A stretch of 64,000 nt of DNA from assembly GCF_020404745.1 (NCBI RefSeq), contig NZ_JAIZAP010000022.1, positions 18,106 to 82,105 of the forward strand. The letters are read 5' to 3'. Within the stretch, counting starts at the first letter, position 1. Each line of letters starts with the position of its first letter. The translations under genes and the position numbers were made by a program. The DNA is from Aquibacillus saliphilus. Lineage in GTDB: Bacteria > Bacillota > Bacilli > Bacillales > Amphibacillaceae. A model generated the notes under the pieces. The model did no database searches. It was not told where the DNA came from and saw nothing but the letters and a program-made list of their open reading frames with translations. Shown piece by piece: positions 16,187-25,790 of the stretch.

Positions 16187-18016
16187 ATGACTTACCGCCA
16201 GCGGTTGTCATTATTTATCATTCTTGATTCAGTTATTGTAATTACCGCCATTTTTATTAGTAGATTTCTTGTAAATGCTAGCATTCACGTGATTACTATT
16301 CCACTAATTGTTAGTTCGATTATCATTCTACTGAGTCATCATTCTTTTTCAGTCATGTATAAGTTATACAAAAAGGCCTGGGAGTATGCCAGCGTAGGTG
16401 AGTTAGTCATTATTACTAAGATTGTCAGTTTTTCAATGCTTATCGCGCTGGTATTTCAACAAGCTTTGTTTCAGGAAACACAATTTAGGCTACTAGCCGT
16501 CACCTGGTTACTTCATATGTTGTTTATAGGTGGTTCAAGGTTTGTCCTAAGAATGTACCGCGATTCGATTATTAATAAATCTATCAGCCAAAAAAGAACC
16601 CTTATTATTGGTGCAGGTGCAGCTGGAACAATGGTGGCTAGACAATTACTAAAGAATAATGAGGGTCTGTTACCAATTGCATTTGTCGATGACAACATAC
16701 GTAAGCATCATTTGGATATCATGGGGATTCCAGTTACTGGCGGAGTTAATGTTATTGAGCAGGTAGTACTTGATTACAACATTGAAAATATAATTATCTC
16801 GATACCATCGCTAAGTAAAAAAGAGTTGAACGTTATTTTTAGAGAGTGTGCCAAAACAAAAGCAAAAACGCAAATCATGCCAATGTTGGAAGACTTGGTT
16901 ACGGGTAAGGTCTCTGTTAGCCAATTTCGTGATGTTCAAGTTGAAGACTTGTTAGGAAGAGATCCGGTTAACATGGATATAGAAAAAATATCTGAATATG
17001 TAACCGATAAAGTTATCTTAGTTACTGGTGCTGGTGGTTCAATAGGCTCGGAGATTTCAAGACAAATTGCTGTTTTTAAACCACAGACATTGATTTTACT
17101 TGGACATGGAGAAAATAGTATTTATTCGATTGAAATGGAATTAAAGGATAAATTCAAAGATTCACAGGTTGAGTTTATTACAGAAATAGCCGACTTACAA
17201 GACCAGGACAAAATGTTGAAGATTATGAGTGAGCATAAACCAGATGTAGTTTATCATGCCGCTGCTCATAAACATGTGCCATTAATGGAACGAAATCCTG
17301 AAGAGGCTGTTAAAAACAATTTAATTGGTACGATGAATGCAGCAAAAGCTGCTGACCAGTATGGTGTAAAAACTTTTGTAATGATTTCTACTGATAAAGC
17401 CGTAAATCCAACAAGTGTCATGGGAGCAACAAAGAAGTTAGCAGAGATGGTTGTTCAAGGTATGGGTAAGTATAGCAACACCAAGTTTGTTGCAGTCCGG
17501 TTTGGAAATGTATTAGGAAGTAGAGGTAGTGTCATCCCGATATTTAAGAAACAAATTGAAAAAGGTGGGCCAGTGACAGTCACTCATCCAGACATGTTGC
17601 GTTATTTTATGACAATACCCGAGGCTTCAAGGCTAGTCATCCAAGCAGGTGCACTTGCTAAAGGTGGCGAAGTATTTGTTTTAGATATGGGAGAACCAGT
17701 GAAAATTGTTGACTTAGCAATGAATTTAATTAAGTTATCTGGTTATTCTGTAGAGGAAATTGGCATTGAGTTTACAGGAATGAGACCAGGAGAAAAATTA
17801 TTTGAGGAATTATTAAAGGAAAACGAAGTACAACAAGAACATATTTATCCAAAAATTCACATTGGCAAAACCGCAGAGTTATATTTAGAAGAAATTGAAG
17901 AACTAATAAACAACTATGCTAACTTCGATAAGGTCTCGCTTAGAAATTATTTATTAGACTTAGCTAATGGAAAAGTAACAAAAAGACAAAAGCCAATTAT
18001 GTCAGCATCAAGTTAG
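16187..18016 (+). CDS. epsC: Nucleotide-sugar 4,6-dehydratase/epimerase, EpsC/CapD-like
   Basis: A 609-residue membrane-bound enzyme. Four N-terminal membrane helices (residues ~8-120) are followed by a first Rossmann-like domain ([17 protein letters not shown], ~139-155) and the catalytic SDR domain with [17 protein letters not shown] (~279-295), [18 protein letters not shown] and [17 protein letters not shown] instead of YxxxK is normal for this group, which acts on UDP-GlcNAc (4,6-dehydratase) to start synthesis of rare amino sugars. It probably supplies the sugar for the EpsL/EpsN/EpsM branch. AAAGGGGGAAGTAC precedes the ATG. Confidence 0.93.
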   Translation: MTYRQRLSLFIILDSVIVITAIFISRFLVNASIHVITIPLIVSSIIILLSHHSFSVMYKLYKKAWEYASVGELVIITKIVSFSMLIALVFQQALFQETQFRLLAVTWLLHMLFIGGSRFVLRMYRDSIINKSISQKRTLIIGAGAAGTMVARQLLKNNEGLLPIAFVDDNIRKHHLDIMGIPVTGGVNVIEQVVLDYNIENIIISIPSLSKKELNVIFRECAKTKAKTQIMPMLEDLVTGKVSVSQFRDVQVEDLLGRDPVNMDIEKISEYVTDKVILVTGAGGSIGSEISRQIAVFKPQTLILLGHGENSIYSIEMELKDKFKDSQVEFITEIADLQDQDKMLKIMSEHKPDVVYHAAAHKHVPLMERNPEEAVKNNLIGTMNAAKAADQYGVKTFVMISTDKAVNPTSVMGATKKLAEMVVQGMGKYSNTKFVAVRFGNVLGSRGSVIPIFKKQIEKGGPVTVTHPDMLRYFMTIPEASRLVIQAGALAKGGEVFVLDMGEPVKIVDLAMNLIKLSGYSVEEIGIEFTGMRPGEKLFEELLKENEVQQEHIYPKIHIGKTAELYLEEIEELINNYANFDKVSLRNYLLDLANGKVTKRQKPIMSASS

Positions 18017-18032
18017 AAAGGGGTGTAAATCA

Positions 18033-18911
18033 ATGAAAGTGAAAAAAGCAATCATACCAGCTGCCGGCCTTGGTACTAGATTTCTTCCGGCAACGAAAGC
18101 AATGCCGAAAGAGATGCTACCAATTGTTGATAAGCCGACCATTCAGTACATAGTTGAAGAGGCAATTGAGTCAGGTATTGAAGATATAATTATCGTAACC
18201 GGTAAAGGGAAAAGAGCGATTGAAGACCATTTTGATAACTCATTTGAGCTAGAACAAAACCTGTTTAACAAAGGAAAATTCGATTTATTAAGTGAAGTAC
18301 AAAAGTCTTCGAAGCTAGTCGATATTCATTATATCCGGCAAAAGGAACCGAAAGGATTGGGTCACGCAATTTGGTGTGCCCGCAAATTTATCGGAGCTGA
18401 ACCCTTTGCAGTGCTTTTAGGAGATGACATTGTGAGGTCCCAAACTCCATGTCTAAAGCAACTGATTGATCAATATAACCGCTACAATGCGACGATTTTA
18501 GGAGTGCAAACCGTTAAGGAAAGTGAAGTTTCGAGATACGGTATTGTCGGTGGAAGTATGATCTCTGATCGGTTATATAACGTACACAATCTTGTAGAAA
18601 AACCTAAACAAGAAGATGCTCCTTCAAATTTAGCAATTTTAGGACGCTATATTCTAAGTTCTAGTATTTTTAACATATTGGAAAGCCAAAAGCCTGGCAC
18701 TGGTGATGAAATACAATTAACAGATGCCATTGCTGAACTTAATAAACAGGAAGCGGTATATGCTTACGATTTTGAAGGGCGCAGGTATGATGTTGGAGAA
18801 AAAATGGGTTTTATCAAGACGACAATTGACTTAGCGCTAGAACGAGAAGATTTACGCAAGGATTTATTGGAATATCTTTCTACTATAGTAGAGAAAGAGT
18901 TAATGAGATAG
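18033..18911 (+). CDS. galU: UTP-glucose-1-phosphate uridylyltransferase
   Basis: A 292-residue cytosolic enzyme making UDP-glucose from UTP and glucose-1-phosphate. The N-terminal nucleotide motif [18 protein letters not shown], the [13 protein letters not shown] stretch, LGDDIV and LVEKPKQ are all typical of GalU/GtaB. It follows epsC by 16 bases and has GAAAGGGGTG as ribosome binding site. UDP-glucose feeds GalE further down. This is an addition relative to the B. subtilis eps operon, where gtaB lies elsewhere; a second genomic copy may exist. Confidence 0.95.
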   Translation: MKVKKAIIPAAGLGTRFLPATKAMPKEMLPIVDKPTIQYIVEEAIESGIEDIIIVTGKGKRAIEDHFDNSFELEQNLFNKGKFDLLSEVQKSSKLVDIHYIRQKEPKGLGHAIWCARKFIGAEPFAVLLGDDIVRSQTPCLKQLIDQYNRYNATILGVQTVKESEVSRYGIVGGSMISDRLYNVHNLVEKPKQEDAPSNLAILGRYILSSSIFNILESQKPGTGDEIQLTDAIAELNKQEAVYAYDFEGRRYDVGEKMGFIKTTIDLALEREDLRKDLLEYLSTIVEKELMR

Positions 18912-18924
18912 ATAGGTGAAAAAC

Positions 18925-20079
18925 ATGGCCAATAAAATACTGTTTTGTGCCACAGTTGACTACCATTTTAAAGCATTTCATTTGCCATATATGGAATGGT
19001 TGAAAAATCAAGGTTGGCAGGTTGACGTCGCAGCATCGGGAAAGATTGATTTACCCTATACAGACAATAAGTATGATATACCGATTAGGCGCTCGCCATT
19101 TAATAAAATTAACCTGCGTGCTTATCAAAAATTGAAAAATGTTATCGATAAAGGAGACTATTCGATTATTCATTGCCATACACCAATGGGAGGTGTGTTA
19201 ACCCGTCTGGCAGCAAGAGATGCTAGAAAACAGGGAGCAAAAGTAATATACACAGCTCACGGATTTCATTTTTGTAAGGGTGCACCGCTGATCAGTTGGC
19301 TTGTCTATTATCCGATTGAAAAGTACCTGTCCAAAGTAACAGACACGCTAATCACGATTAATATCGAAGATTATCGTTTTGCACAAAAGCATATGTCTAA
19401 AGCTAAAAAGATTGAACATGTACATGGTGTTGGTGTTGATACAGAACGTTTTAAGCCAATTACAGAAAATAATAAAAGCGAAATGAAAAAGTCATTCGGT
19501 TATGGACCTGATGACTTTTTATTGTTTTATGCAGCAGAATTTAATAAAAATAAAAATCAACAATTTCTGCTAGAATCATTAGCCTTGATTAAAGATGATG
19601 TTCCGAATGCTCATCTTGTTCTAGCTGGTGAGGGTCAATTACTAGAGCGTTGTCGCTTACTATCGTCAAATCTTGGAATAAGTCATATGGTTACTTTTTT
19701 AGGATTTCGAAATGATATTCAACAAATCCTTCCAATGTGTGATATTGGTGTTGCATCAAGCCTTCGTGAAGGATTGCCAGTCAATATAATGGAAGCAATG
19801 AGTTGTGCCTTACCAGTTGTAGCTGTTGACAATAGGGGGCATAGGGAACTCGTACAAAATAATAAAAATGGTTGGACCGTTGCGAGCGATGATACAAAAC
19901 GATTTGCTAATAAAATAAAAACGCTCGCAAATGTACCAGATTTAAAGAATAAACTTGGAGCAAACGGCAGGGAGATAATTTTGAAAAGATATAGTACGAG
20001 GAAAGTATTGATTGAAAAAAGTAGAATTTACAGAATATATATGAATAGAGAGGAGGTTACGGAATGGGCAACCCATTGA
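18925..20079 (+). CDS. epsD: Glycosyltransferase family 4, EpsD-like
   Basis: About 384 residues, GT-B fold. The N-terminus ILFCATVDYHFKAFHLPYMEW is characteristic of EpsD; the acceptor domain has IHCHTPMGG and IYTAHGFHFCKGAP; the donor domain has LVLAGEGQL, the E-x7-E type LREGLPVNIMEAMSC and VAVDNRGHRELV. It adds a sugar from a nucleotide donor to the lipid-linked repeat unit on the cytosolic face. AGGTGA places the start at ATG 18925; an in-frame GTG at 18916 overlaps this site. The stop overlaps the next gene by 16 bases. Confidence 0.88.
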   Translation: MANKILFCATVDYHFKAFHLPYMEWLKNQGWQVDVAASGKIDLPYTDNKYDIPIRRSPFNKINLRAYQKLKNVIDKGDYSIIHCHTPMGGVLTRLAARDARKQGAKVIYTAHGFHFCKGAPLISWLVYYPIEKYLSKVTDTLITINIEDYRFAQKHMSKAKKIEHVHGVGVDTERFKPITENNKSEMKKSFGYGPDDFLLFYAAEFNKNKNQQFLLESLALIKDDVPNAHLVLAGEGQLLERCRLLSSNLGISHMVTFLGFRNDIQQILPMCDIGVASSLREGLPVNIMEAMSCALPVVAVDNRGHRELVQNNKNGWTVASDDTKRFANKIKTLANVPDLKNKLGANGREIILKRYSTRKVLIEKSRIYRIYMNREEVTEWATH

Positions 20080-21182
20080 GAGTACTTCATGTTGTAGTCA
20101 ATATGAACCGAGGTGGAGCTGAAACTTTACTAATGAATCTATATCGTAATATCGATCGTTCGAAGGTTCAATTCGACTTCTTAACTTGTAAAGAAGGTGT
20201 TTTTGATTCGGAAATCACTGCAATGGGAGGGGAAATTTTCAGAATTCCTTACATCTCAGAGGTTGGTCATTTGGGATACAAACAACACTTGGATCAATTC
20301 TTTAAATCAAATAACCAATACAAGATTGTTCACTCACATATGGATAAAATGAGTGGGTTTGTTCTTTTGGCTGCCAAGAAAGCAAATATACCAGTCAGAA
20401 TAGCACATAGTCACAATACGAGAAGTGAGGGTGGTTTGGCATCAAAGTTATATAAATGGTATGCAGGTCAATATATTAGATACAACGCCTCGCATTTCTT
20501 TGCATGTTCAACAAAGGCTTCAAAATGGTTGTTTGGAAACAATTCAACGGAAGCATATATTTTAAAAAACGGAATTGAAACCGATCAGTTTCATTTTTCT
20601 CTAACTGCTCGTGAAAAAATCAGGAACGAGTTAACTATTGAAAAAGACACAATCGTTTTGGGGCATGTAGGAAGATTCTCTCATCAAAAGAATCACTTAT
20701 TCTTGTTGGATATTCTCGCAGGTATGGTCAAGAAAATACCGAACGTTGTCTTGGTGCTAGTTGGTGATGGACCATTGAAACAAAAGGTGAAAGAAAGAAT
20801 AAAAGAGTTAAAACTAGATAAGAAAGTGAAGTTGTTGGGAATAAGAGACGATATTCATCTGTTGCTTCAATCCTTCGATGTTTTCATTTTCCCTTCCTTT
20901 CATGAGGGGTTGCCAGTTACATTGATCGAGGCCCAAGGAGCTGGATTACCATGCATTATTTCTGATTCAATCACGGACGAAGTGGATATGGACGTTGGTC
21001 TAGTTAGCTATCTACCAATAACAGATCAAAACTTATGGATCCAAAAGATTACACAGTTAGCGAAGGCGAGACAGACCAGAAAGTCATCGAGTAAATCCCT
21101 GACGCTCAAAGGGTATGACATCAAGAAAACAGCAGAGCGGTCACAGTTATCTTATCTATCGTTAGGAGATAAAGTGATATGA
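20064..21182 (+). CDS. epsF: Glycosyltransferase family 4, EpsF-like
   Basis: A 372-residue GT-B glycosyltransferase. VLHVVVNMNRGGAETLLMN and IDRSKVQFDFLT at the N-terminus, RIAHSHNTRSEGG in the middle and the donor-site signature FPSFHEGLPVTLIEAQGAG match EpsF of B. subtilis. It extends the matrix polysaccharide repeat unit using a nucleotide sugar. AGGAGG lies seven bases before the ATG inside the previous gene; the coupling suggests joint translation. A paralogue with the same N-terminal signature is encoded at 27345. Confidence 0.88.
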   Translation: MGNPLRVLHVVVNMNRGGAETLLMNLYRNIDRSKVQFDFLTCKEGVFDSEITAMGGEIFRIPYISEVGHLGYKQHLDQFFKSNNQYKIVHSHMDKMSGFVLLAAKKANIPVRIAHSHNTRSEGGLASKLYKWYAGQYIRYNASHFFACSTKASKWLFGNNSTEAYILKNGIETDQFHFSLTAREKIRNELTIEKDTIVLGHVGRFSHQKNHLFLLDILAGMVKKIPNVVLVLVGDGPLKQKVKERIKELKLDKKVKLLGIRDDIHLLLQSFDVFIFPSFHEGLPVTLIEAQGAGLPCIISDSITDEVDMDVGLVSYLPITDQNLWIQKITQLAKARQTRKSSSKSLTLKGYDIKKTAERSQLSYLSLGDKVI

Positions 21183-22063
21183 AGAAACTGACTGTATTCA
21201 CTCCTACTTATAATCGTGCTTATTGTCTTGATAACTGTTATGAAAGTTTAAAACGTCAATCATGCAAAGACTTTGTTTGGTTAATTATTGATGATGGTTC
21301 TACAGATGATACAGAAGCTCTCGTTGATGGCTGGATAATCGAAGGCGTTATCGAAATACTCTATCTGAAGCAAAGAAATCAAGGGATGCACGGGGCGCAC
21401 AACACGGCCTTTGAGCTTATCGATACCGAATTAAATATTTGTATTGATTCGGATGATTATATGCCAGGTGATGCAGTTGAAAAAATTCTCGCATTTTGGA
21501 ATGCTTTTGGGAATGAAAATGTGAGTGGAATCATTGGACTTGATTCCTATACAGATGGCCGAATTATTGGTACAGAACTTCCTAATAGTTTGAGAGAGTC
21601 CACTTTGTTTGATCTATATCAGAAGCATGGTGTAACAGGTGATAAGAAGCTCGTTTACCGAACTGAACTAACAAAAAAGTACCCATATCCCATTTTCACG
21701 GGTGAAAAATACGTTGGGCTTGCCTACAAATACCACATGTTAGATCGAGATTATCAAATGTTGCTAATGAATGAAGTTTTATGTTGTGTTGAATATCTTA
21801 ATGATGGCTCATCGTTAAATATGCTAAATCAATATCGAAATAATCCACAAGGGTTTGCTTTTTATCGTAGAGAGTTGATGAAGTTACCATTCGCGAATGT
21901 TTTGTTTAAATACAGGCAAGCAATCCATTATGTATCTAGTAGTTTAATAAGTAAAAACTGGTTGTTTTTAAAAGAGGCACCAAAGAAAGTTTTAACTATC
22001 CTAGCATTGCCACTCGGAATCCTGTTATATGTTTATGTTACAACAAAATCAAGAGTTGTTTAA
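21179..22063 (+). CDS. Glycosyltransferase family 2
   Basis: A 294-residue GT-A glycosyltransferase starting in a four-base ATGA overlap with the previous gene. It has TPTYNRAYCLDNCYESL, LIIDDGSTDDTEALV and the DxD-type metal site CIDSDDYMPGDAV. The C-terminal region ends in a hydrophobic stretch (about 272-290) that may sit on or in the membrane. The position corresponds to epsE/epsH-type genes in B. subtilis, but I do not see clear EpsE character, so no symbol is given. Donor sugar unknown. Confidence 0.87.
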   Translation: MKKLTVFTPTYNRAYCLDNCYESLKRQSCKDFVWLIIDDGSTDDTEALVDGWIIEGVIEILYLKQRNQGMHGAHNTAFELIDTELNICIDSDDYMPGDAVEKILAFWNAFGNENVSGIIGLDSYTDGRIIGTELPNSLRESTLFDLYQKHGVTGDKKLVYRTELTKKYPYPIFTGEKYVGLAYKYHMLDRDYQMLLMNEVLCCVEYLNDGSSLNMLNQYRNNPQGFAFYRRELMKLPFANVLFKYRQAIHYVSSSLISKNWLFLKEAPKKVLTILALPLGILLYVYVTTKSRVV

Positions 22064-22114
22064 GATTATAAAAGAGCGAATGGTTCATGTTTTTATATCG
22101 AAAGGAAATTTACT

Positions 22115-23191
22115 ATGACTCTCCTCTGGGTAAATCTTTTTTTAGTTTTTATATTTGCATTTTTTGCAAGATACGCTGCAACTCCTAGATTGACCATTAA
22201 TGCAGCTGTTCCGATTAAACCAAATAAAGTTCTTATTTTTGGAGCGTTAGTATCTTTGGTTGCAATATCTGGCCTCAGGTCAAGTATTGGAGACACTGGA
22301 GCCTATAAACGTATTTATGTGATAAATGATTTTTCCTGGGAGTTTATTCAGTCTCAGGGTGATATAGGCTTTGGAATTCTACAGATGCTATTAAAGAATT
22401 ACGTATCCGATGATCCTCAAATACTAATTTTCACTACAGCATTAATTACAAATTTGTTAGTGGTAATCGTATTGTATAACTATTCTAGAATGATTGATTT
22501 AAGCTTGTATGTGTATATTACCGGAGGACTATTTTTAGTGTCGATGAATGGAATTAGGCAAGTACTAGCCGCTGCAATTCTTTTCATCGGTACGAAGTAT
22601 TTAATAGAAGGTAATTTCTTTAAGTATTCACTGATTGTTGTATTAGCCTCTTTCATTCATCAGAGTGCACTTATATTGTTACCAATTTATTTCTTAGTCA
22701 GATTAAAAGCTTGGTCAAAAGCTACTGTAGCTCTTGTGATTTTTTCATTTTTTATTGCATTAGGATTTGATCGGTTTTCAGTATTGTTGTTTTCTGCAAT
22801 TGAGGGTAGTCAATATGGAGGGTATCAGGATTTTAATGAAGGTGGCGCTAGTATTTTAAGGGTAGTTGTAGATGCTGTTCCGATTGTAATTGCATATTTA
22901 GGAAGAAATAAGCTTAAAAAAATTTGGCCTGATAGTGATTACATAGTCAATATGGCATTAGTAGGGATGGTATTTATGATTATTGCTACACAGAATTGGA
23001 TATTTGCTAGGTTTTCAATTTACTTTGATTTATATCAGTTAATTTTAATCTCTTGGATTATTAAGATATTCAGAGAAAAGGACCAAAAGCTGATTTATTT
23101 AGTCATCATAGTTTGTTACTTTGCTTATTATTTTTATGAGAATGTGATTACTTTAAACATTAATTATAGAAGTGATTACTTCATTTGGTAG
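22115..23191 (+). CDS. epsG: EpsG family polysaccharide polymerase (Wzy-like membrane protein)
   Basis: A 358-residue protein with about ten membrane helices. The EpsG family signature GLRSSIGDTGAYKRIY near residues 52-68 and GIRQVLAAAILFIGTKYL near 140-158, followed by FIHQSALILLPIY, are typical. The protein is taken to polymerise flipped repeat units outside the membrane, together with the Wzz-like EpsA. GAAAGGAAATTTACT precedes the ATG. Highly hydrophobic and A+T-rich in keeping with its function. Confidence 0.9.
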   Translation: MTLLWVNLFLVFIFAFFARYAATPRLTINAAVPIKPNKVLIFGALVSLVAISGLRSSIGDTGAYKRIYVINDFSWEFIQSQGDIGFGILQMLLKNYVSDDPQILIFTTALITNLLVVIVLYNYSRMIDLSLYVYITGGLFLVSMNGIRQVLAAAILFIGTKYLIEGNFFKYSLIVVLASFIHQSALILLPIYFLVRLKAWSKATVALVIFSFFIALGFDRFSVLLFSAIEGSQYGGYQDFNEGGASILRVVVDAVPIVIAYLGRNKLKKIWPDSDYIVNMALVGMVFMIIATQNWIFARFSIYFDLYQLILISWIIKIFREKDQKLIYLVIIVCYFAYYFYENVITLNINYRSDYFIW

Positions 23192-23243
23192 TCAGTAAAC
23201 TTATAATTTTGGATGTTTTAATTTTTGAAAGGAGGAATAGTAG

Positions 23244-24287
23244 ATGGCTATTCTCGTAACGGGTGGAGCTGGATATATTGGTAGTCACACTTGTGTGGAG
23301 CTATTAAATGATGGTTATCAGGTAATCGTTGTTGATGATTTTTCAAATAGCAATCCTGAATCATTAAAAAGAGTGGAACAGATAACCGGAAAACAACTTA
23401 AGACGTATCCGATTGATTTATTAAATCAGATTGATTTAGAAAAAGTATTTAAAGAGAATAAGATTGAAGCGGTTATTCACTTCGCTGGATTAAAATCAGT
23501 TGGAGAGTCAGTTGCGGTGCCACTTAAATACTACCGTAATAATGTGATAAGCACATTAATTCTATGTGAGGTGATGAGAAAACACCGAGTGAAAAATCTT
23601 GTCTTCAGTTCATCAGCAACAGTTTATGGAGCAACGGATAAAATGCCTGTTTCAGAAGATGCTTTTCTGAAGCCAGTCAATCCATATGGACGAACGAAAC
23701 ATTTAATTGAAGAATTGCTACGGGACTTGTATCAATCAGATAAGGAATGGAGTATTACATTATTAAGATATTTTAATCCAATTGGAGCTCATGAAAGTGG
23801 CAATATCGGTGAGGATCCAAATGGTATTCCAAATAATTTACTACCGTATATTTCGCAGGTAGCAGTAGGGAAACTGCAACGTCTTAACATATTTGGAGAT
23901 GATTACCCAACCAAAGACGGAACCGGGATAAGGGATTATATTCATGTCGTTGATTTGGCTAAGGGGCATCTAAAAGCCTTAGAAAAAATAACATCAATAA
24001 CTGGTGTAGAAACGTATAATCTTGGTACGGGTAGAGGTTATAGTGTGTTAGAAATGATTGACGCGTTCGAGAATGCTTCGGGGAAGAAAATACCTTACAC
24101 GGTTGTAGATCGGCGAGAGGGAGATTCAGCTATTTGTTATGCGAATCCGAATAAGGCAAGAGAACACCTAAAATGGCAAGCTAGTAGAGATATTCATTTG
24201 ATGAGTAAAGACGCATGGCGATGGCAACAAAAAAATCCAAAGGGATATCAAGAAATAGTTGATCCAAGACAAACTGGTGTTTACTAA
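23244..24287 (+). CDS. galE: UDP-glucose 4-epimerase
   Basis: A 347-residue short-chain dehydrogenase-type epimerase that interconverts UDP-glucose and UDP-galactose. The NAD site VTGGAGYIGSHTCVELL, the catalytic Ser in FSSSATVYG, YGRTK (catalytic Tyr and Lys) and LRYFNPIGAHESG are all present. It likely uses UDP-glucose from GalU encoded 5 kb upstream to supply galactose to the polymer. AAAGGAGGAATAGTAG gives a strong start. The last codons overlap a terminator hairpin. Confidence 0.95.
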   Translation: MAILVTGGAGYIGSHTCVELLNDGYQVIVVDDFSNSNPESLKRVEQITGKQLKTYPIDLLNQIDLEKVFKENKIEAVIHFAGLKSVGESVAVPLKYYRNNVISTLILCEVMRKHRVKNLVFSSSATVYGATDKMPVSEDAFLKPVNPYGRTKHLIEELLRDLYQSDKEWSITLLRYFNPIGAHESGNIGEDPNGIPNNLLPYISQVAVGKLQRLNIFGDDYPTKDGTGIRDYIHVVDLAKGHLKALEKITSITGVETYNLGTGRGYSVLEMIDAFENASGKKIPYTVVDRREGDSAICYANPNKAREHLKWQASRDIHLMSKDAWRWQQKNPKGYQEIVDPRQTGVY

Positions 24288-24301
24288 ACGCTAGTTTTTT
24301 T
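24272..24301 (+). terminator. Intrinsic terminator inside the eps operon
   Basis: AACTGGTGTTT (24272-24282) pairs with AAACGCTAGTT (24286-24296) over 11 bp (two G-T pairs) with a three-base loop, followed by five T. The stop codon of galE is in the loop/right arm. A terminator here needs read-through for downstream expression, which fits processive antitermination by an EAR-like leader. Confidence 0.65.
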
Positions 24302-24327
24302 AAATGTCTATAAAAGCGGGGAGTATA

Positions 24328-24486
24328 ATGAAAAGCACGACTAATTTAACAAAAAGAGATGTAAGAGAAATGCTGGTAAAGGCTAAAAAAGGAAGCGAAT
24401 CGACTAATATTAGCGCACTTGAAGTTATCAATCAGATGAAAGACCAGATAATGGAAATCAAATTCGCTGATAAGAAAGTAAAATAA
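24328..24486 (+). CDS. 52-residue protein of unknown function in the eps operon
   Basis: ATG 24328 follows GGGGAG with a suitable gap; the frame opens slightly upstream at 24304 without a ribosome binding site. The product is charged (many Lys, Glu, Asp) with a middle segment SALEVINQMKDQIMEIKF that could form an amphipathic helix. I do not recognise a family. Its small size, charge and location three kilobases ahead of the SinR-like gene raise the idea of a SinI-like antagonist, but the SinI pattern (EWVELM...EIRKYL) is not visible. It sits just after a terminator and 25 bp before the next gene. Confidence 0.6.
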   Translation: MKSTTNLTKRDVREMLVKAKKGSESTNISALEVINQMKDQIMEIKFADKKVK

Positions 24487-24511
24487 AGTTTTAAGAAATT
24501 GGGGTTAGATC

Positions 24512-25114
24512 ATGATTAAGCGATTAATTGATGTAGTTATCTCACTAATACTGCTGACGGTGTTGTCTTCACTTGTTTTAGTCATTGCTTTTTTAATACG
24601 AATTAAATTAGGAACACCAATACTATTTAAACAGCTACGTCCAGGTTTAAACGGCAAGGCATTTTACGTATATAAATTTCGCACAATGAATAACGAAACA
24701 GATGAGAAAGGTAATTTATTATCTGATGACTATCGTTTAACTGGTCTTGGGCAATTTCTTAGAAAATACAGTTTAGATGAATTTCCACAACTAATTAATG
24801 TTCTTAAAGGTGAGATGAGTTTGGTTGGTCCGAGACCTTTGTTACTAGAATATTTACCTCTTTATACAAAGGAACAAGAGAAAAGACATAACGTTAGGCC
24901 AGGTATAACTGGATGGGCACAAGTTAATGGGAGAAACGCGATTAACTGGGAAGAAAAATTCAAGCTAGATACATGGTATGTCAACAATTATAGTCTACTT
25001 CTTGATTTTAAAATAATGATTAAAACACTTAGTAAAGTGGTTAAGAAAGAGGGGATTAATTATCAAGGACATGTCACGATGGAAAAATTTAAAGGCTCAG
25101 AAGAAGTGATGTAG
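24512..25114 (+). CDS. epsL: Undecaprenyl-phosphate sugar phosphotransferase, EpsL-like
   Basis: A 200-residue small polyprenyl-phosphate glycosyl-1-phosphate transferase (PglC/EpsL type). One N-terminal membrane segment (residues ~5-30), then the conserved VYKFRTMNNETDEKG, SLDEFPQLINVLKGEMS, LVGPRPLL and RPGITGWAQVNGRN blocks. It starts the repeat unit by moving a sugar-phosphate from a UDP-sugar to the lipid carrier on the cytosolic face. Followed after a single base by the acetyltransferase gene and then the aminotransferase gene, the same triplet as epsL-epsM-epsN. Confidence 0.93.
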   Translation: MIKRLIDVVISLILLTVLSSLVLVIAFLIRIKLGTPILFKQLRPGLNGKAFYVYKFRTMNNETDEKGNLLSDDYRLTGLGQFLRKYSLDEFPQLINVLKGEMSLVGPRPLLLEYLPLYTKEQEKRHNVRPGITGWAQVNGRNAINWEEKFKLDTWYVNNYSLLLDFKIMIKTLSKVVKKEGINYQGHVTMEKFKGSEEVM

Positions 25115-25115
25115 C

Positions 25116-25790
25116 ATGAATATAATTATTGTCGGAAATGGTGGGCACAGCAAAGTCATTCAAGAGATGGTTTCTTTGATAAAGGAGCATCAGGTTATTG
25201 CAATCCTAGATGATAAATATACGAGTGAATTCCACGTTAATGGAACTGTACATGGCCCTTTAACTTTGTTAGATCAAGTACTTGAACAAGACGGTAAGGT
25301 GATCATTGCGATTGGAAATAATTTAACCAGAAGACACATAGTAGCTTCATTAAACTTAGAAATCGAACAATTTTTAACAATTATTCACCCAACAGCGATA
25401 GTAAGCTCCACAGCAAGATTAGGTTATGGAACAGTTATTATGCCAAATGCAGTAATTAATGCAGAAACAATGATTGGTGATCATTGCATTATTAACACGG
25501 GGGCTATAGTGGAGCATGAAAATGTTGTTGGTGATTACACACATATTTCTCCCAATGCTACCTTGACAGGTAATGTCTTCGTTGGTGAAGGTGTACATAT
25601 AGGGGCAACAGCAACTATTATACCAGGGATGAAAGTAGGTAACTGGTCGGTTATTGGTGCTGGGTCAATCGTTATCAAGGAAATTCCAGCTGGAAGTAAG
25701 GCAGTTGGATCTCCTGCAAGAATTCTTTCAAACAATAAATTAAATAAAACGCAGGAAGAAAAGGTGGTGGTTATAAATGACAAAACCTAA
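25116..25790 (+). CDS. epsM: Sugar O/N-acetyltransferase, EpsM/NeuD/PglD-like
   Basis: A 224-residue protein with an N-terminal Rossmann-like PglD domain (IIIVGNGGHSKVIQEMV) and a C-terminal left-handed beta helix with hexapeptide repeats (LGYGTVIMPNAVINAETMIG, VFVGEGVHIGATATIIPG). By analogy it acetylates the amino sugar made by the aminotransferase encoded next, giving N-acetylated di-deoxy sugars such as bacillosamine derivatives. It overlaps the aminotransferase gene by 14 bases. Confidence 0.9.
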   Translation: MNIIIVGNGGHSKVIQEMVSLIKEHQVIAILDDKYTSEFHVNGTVHGPLTLLDQVLEQDGKVIIAIGNNLTRRHIVASLNLEIEQFLTIIHPTAIVSSTARLGYGTVIMPNAVINAETMIGDHCIINTGAIVEHENVVGDYTHISPNATLTGNVFVGEGVHIGATATIIPGMKVGNWSVIGAGSIVIKEIPAGSKAVGSPARILSNNKLNKTQEEKVVVINDKT

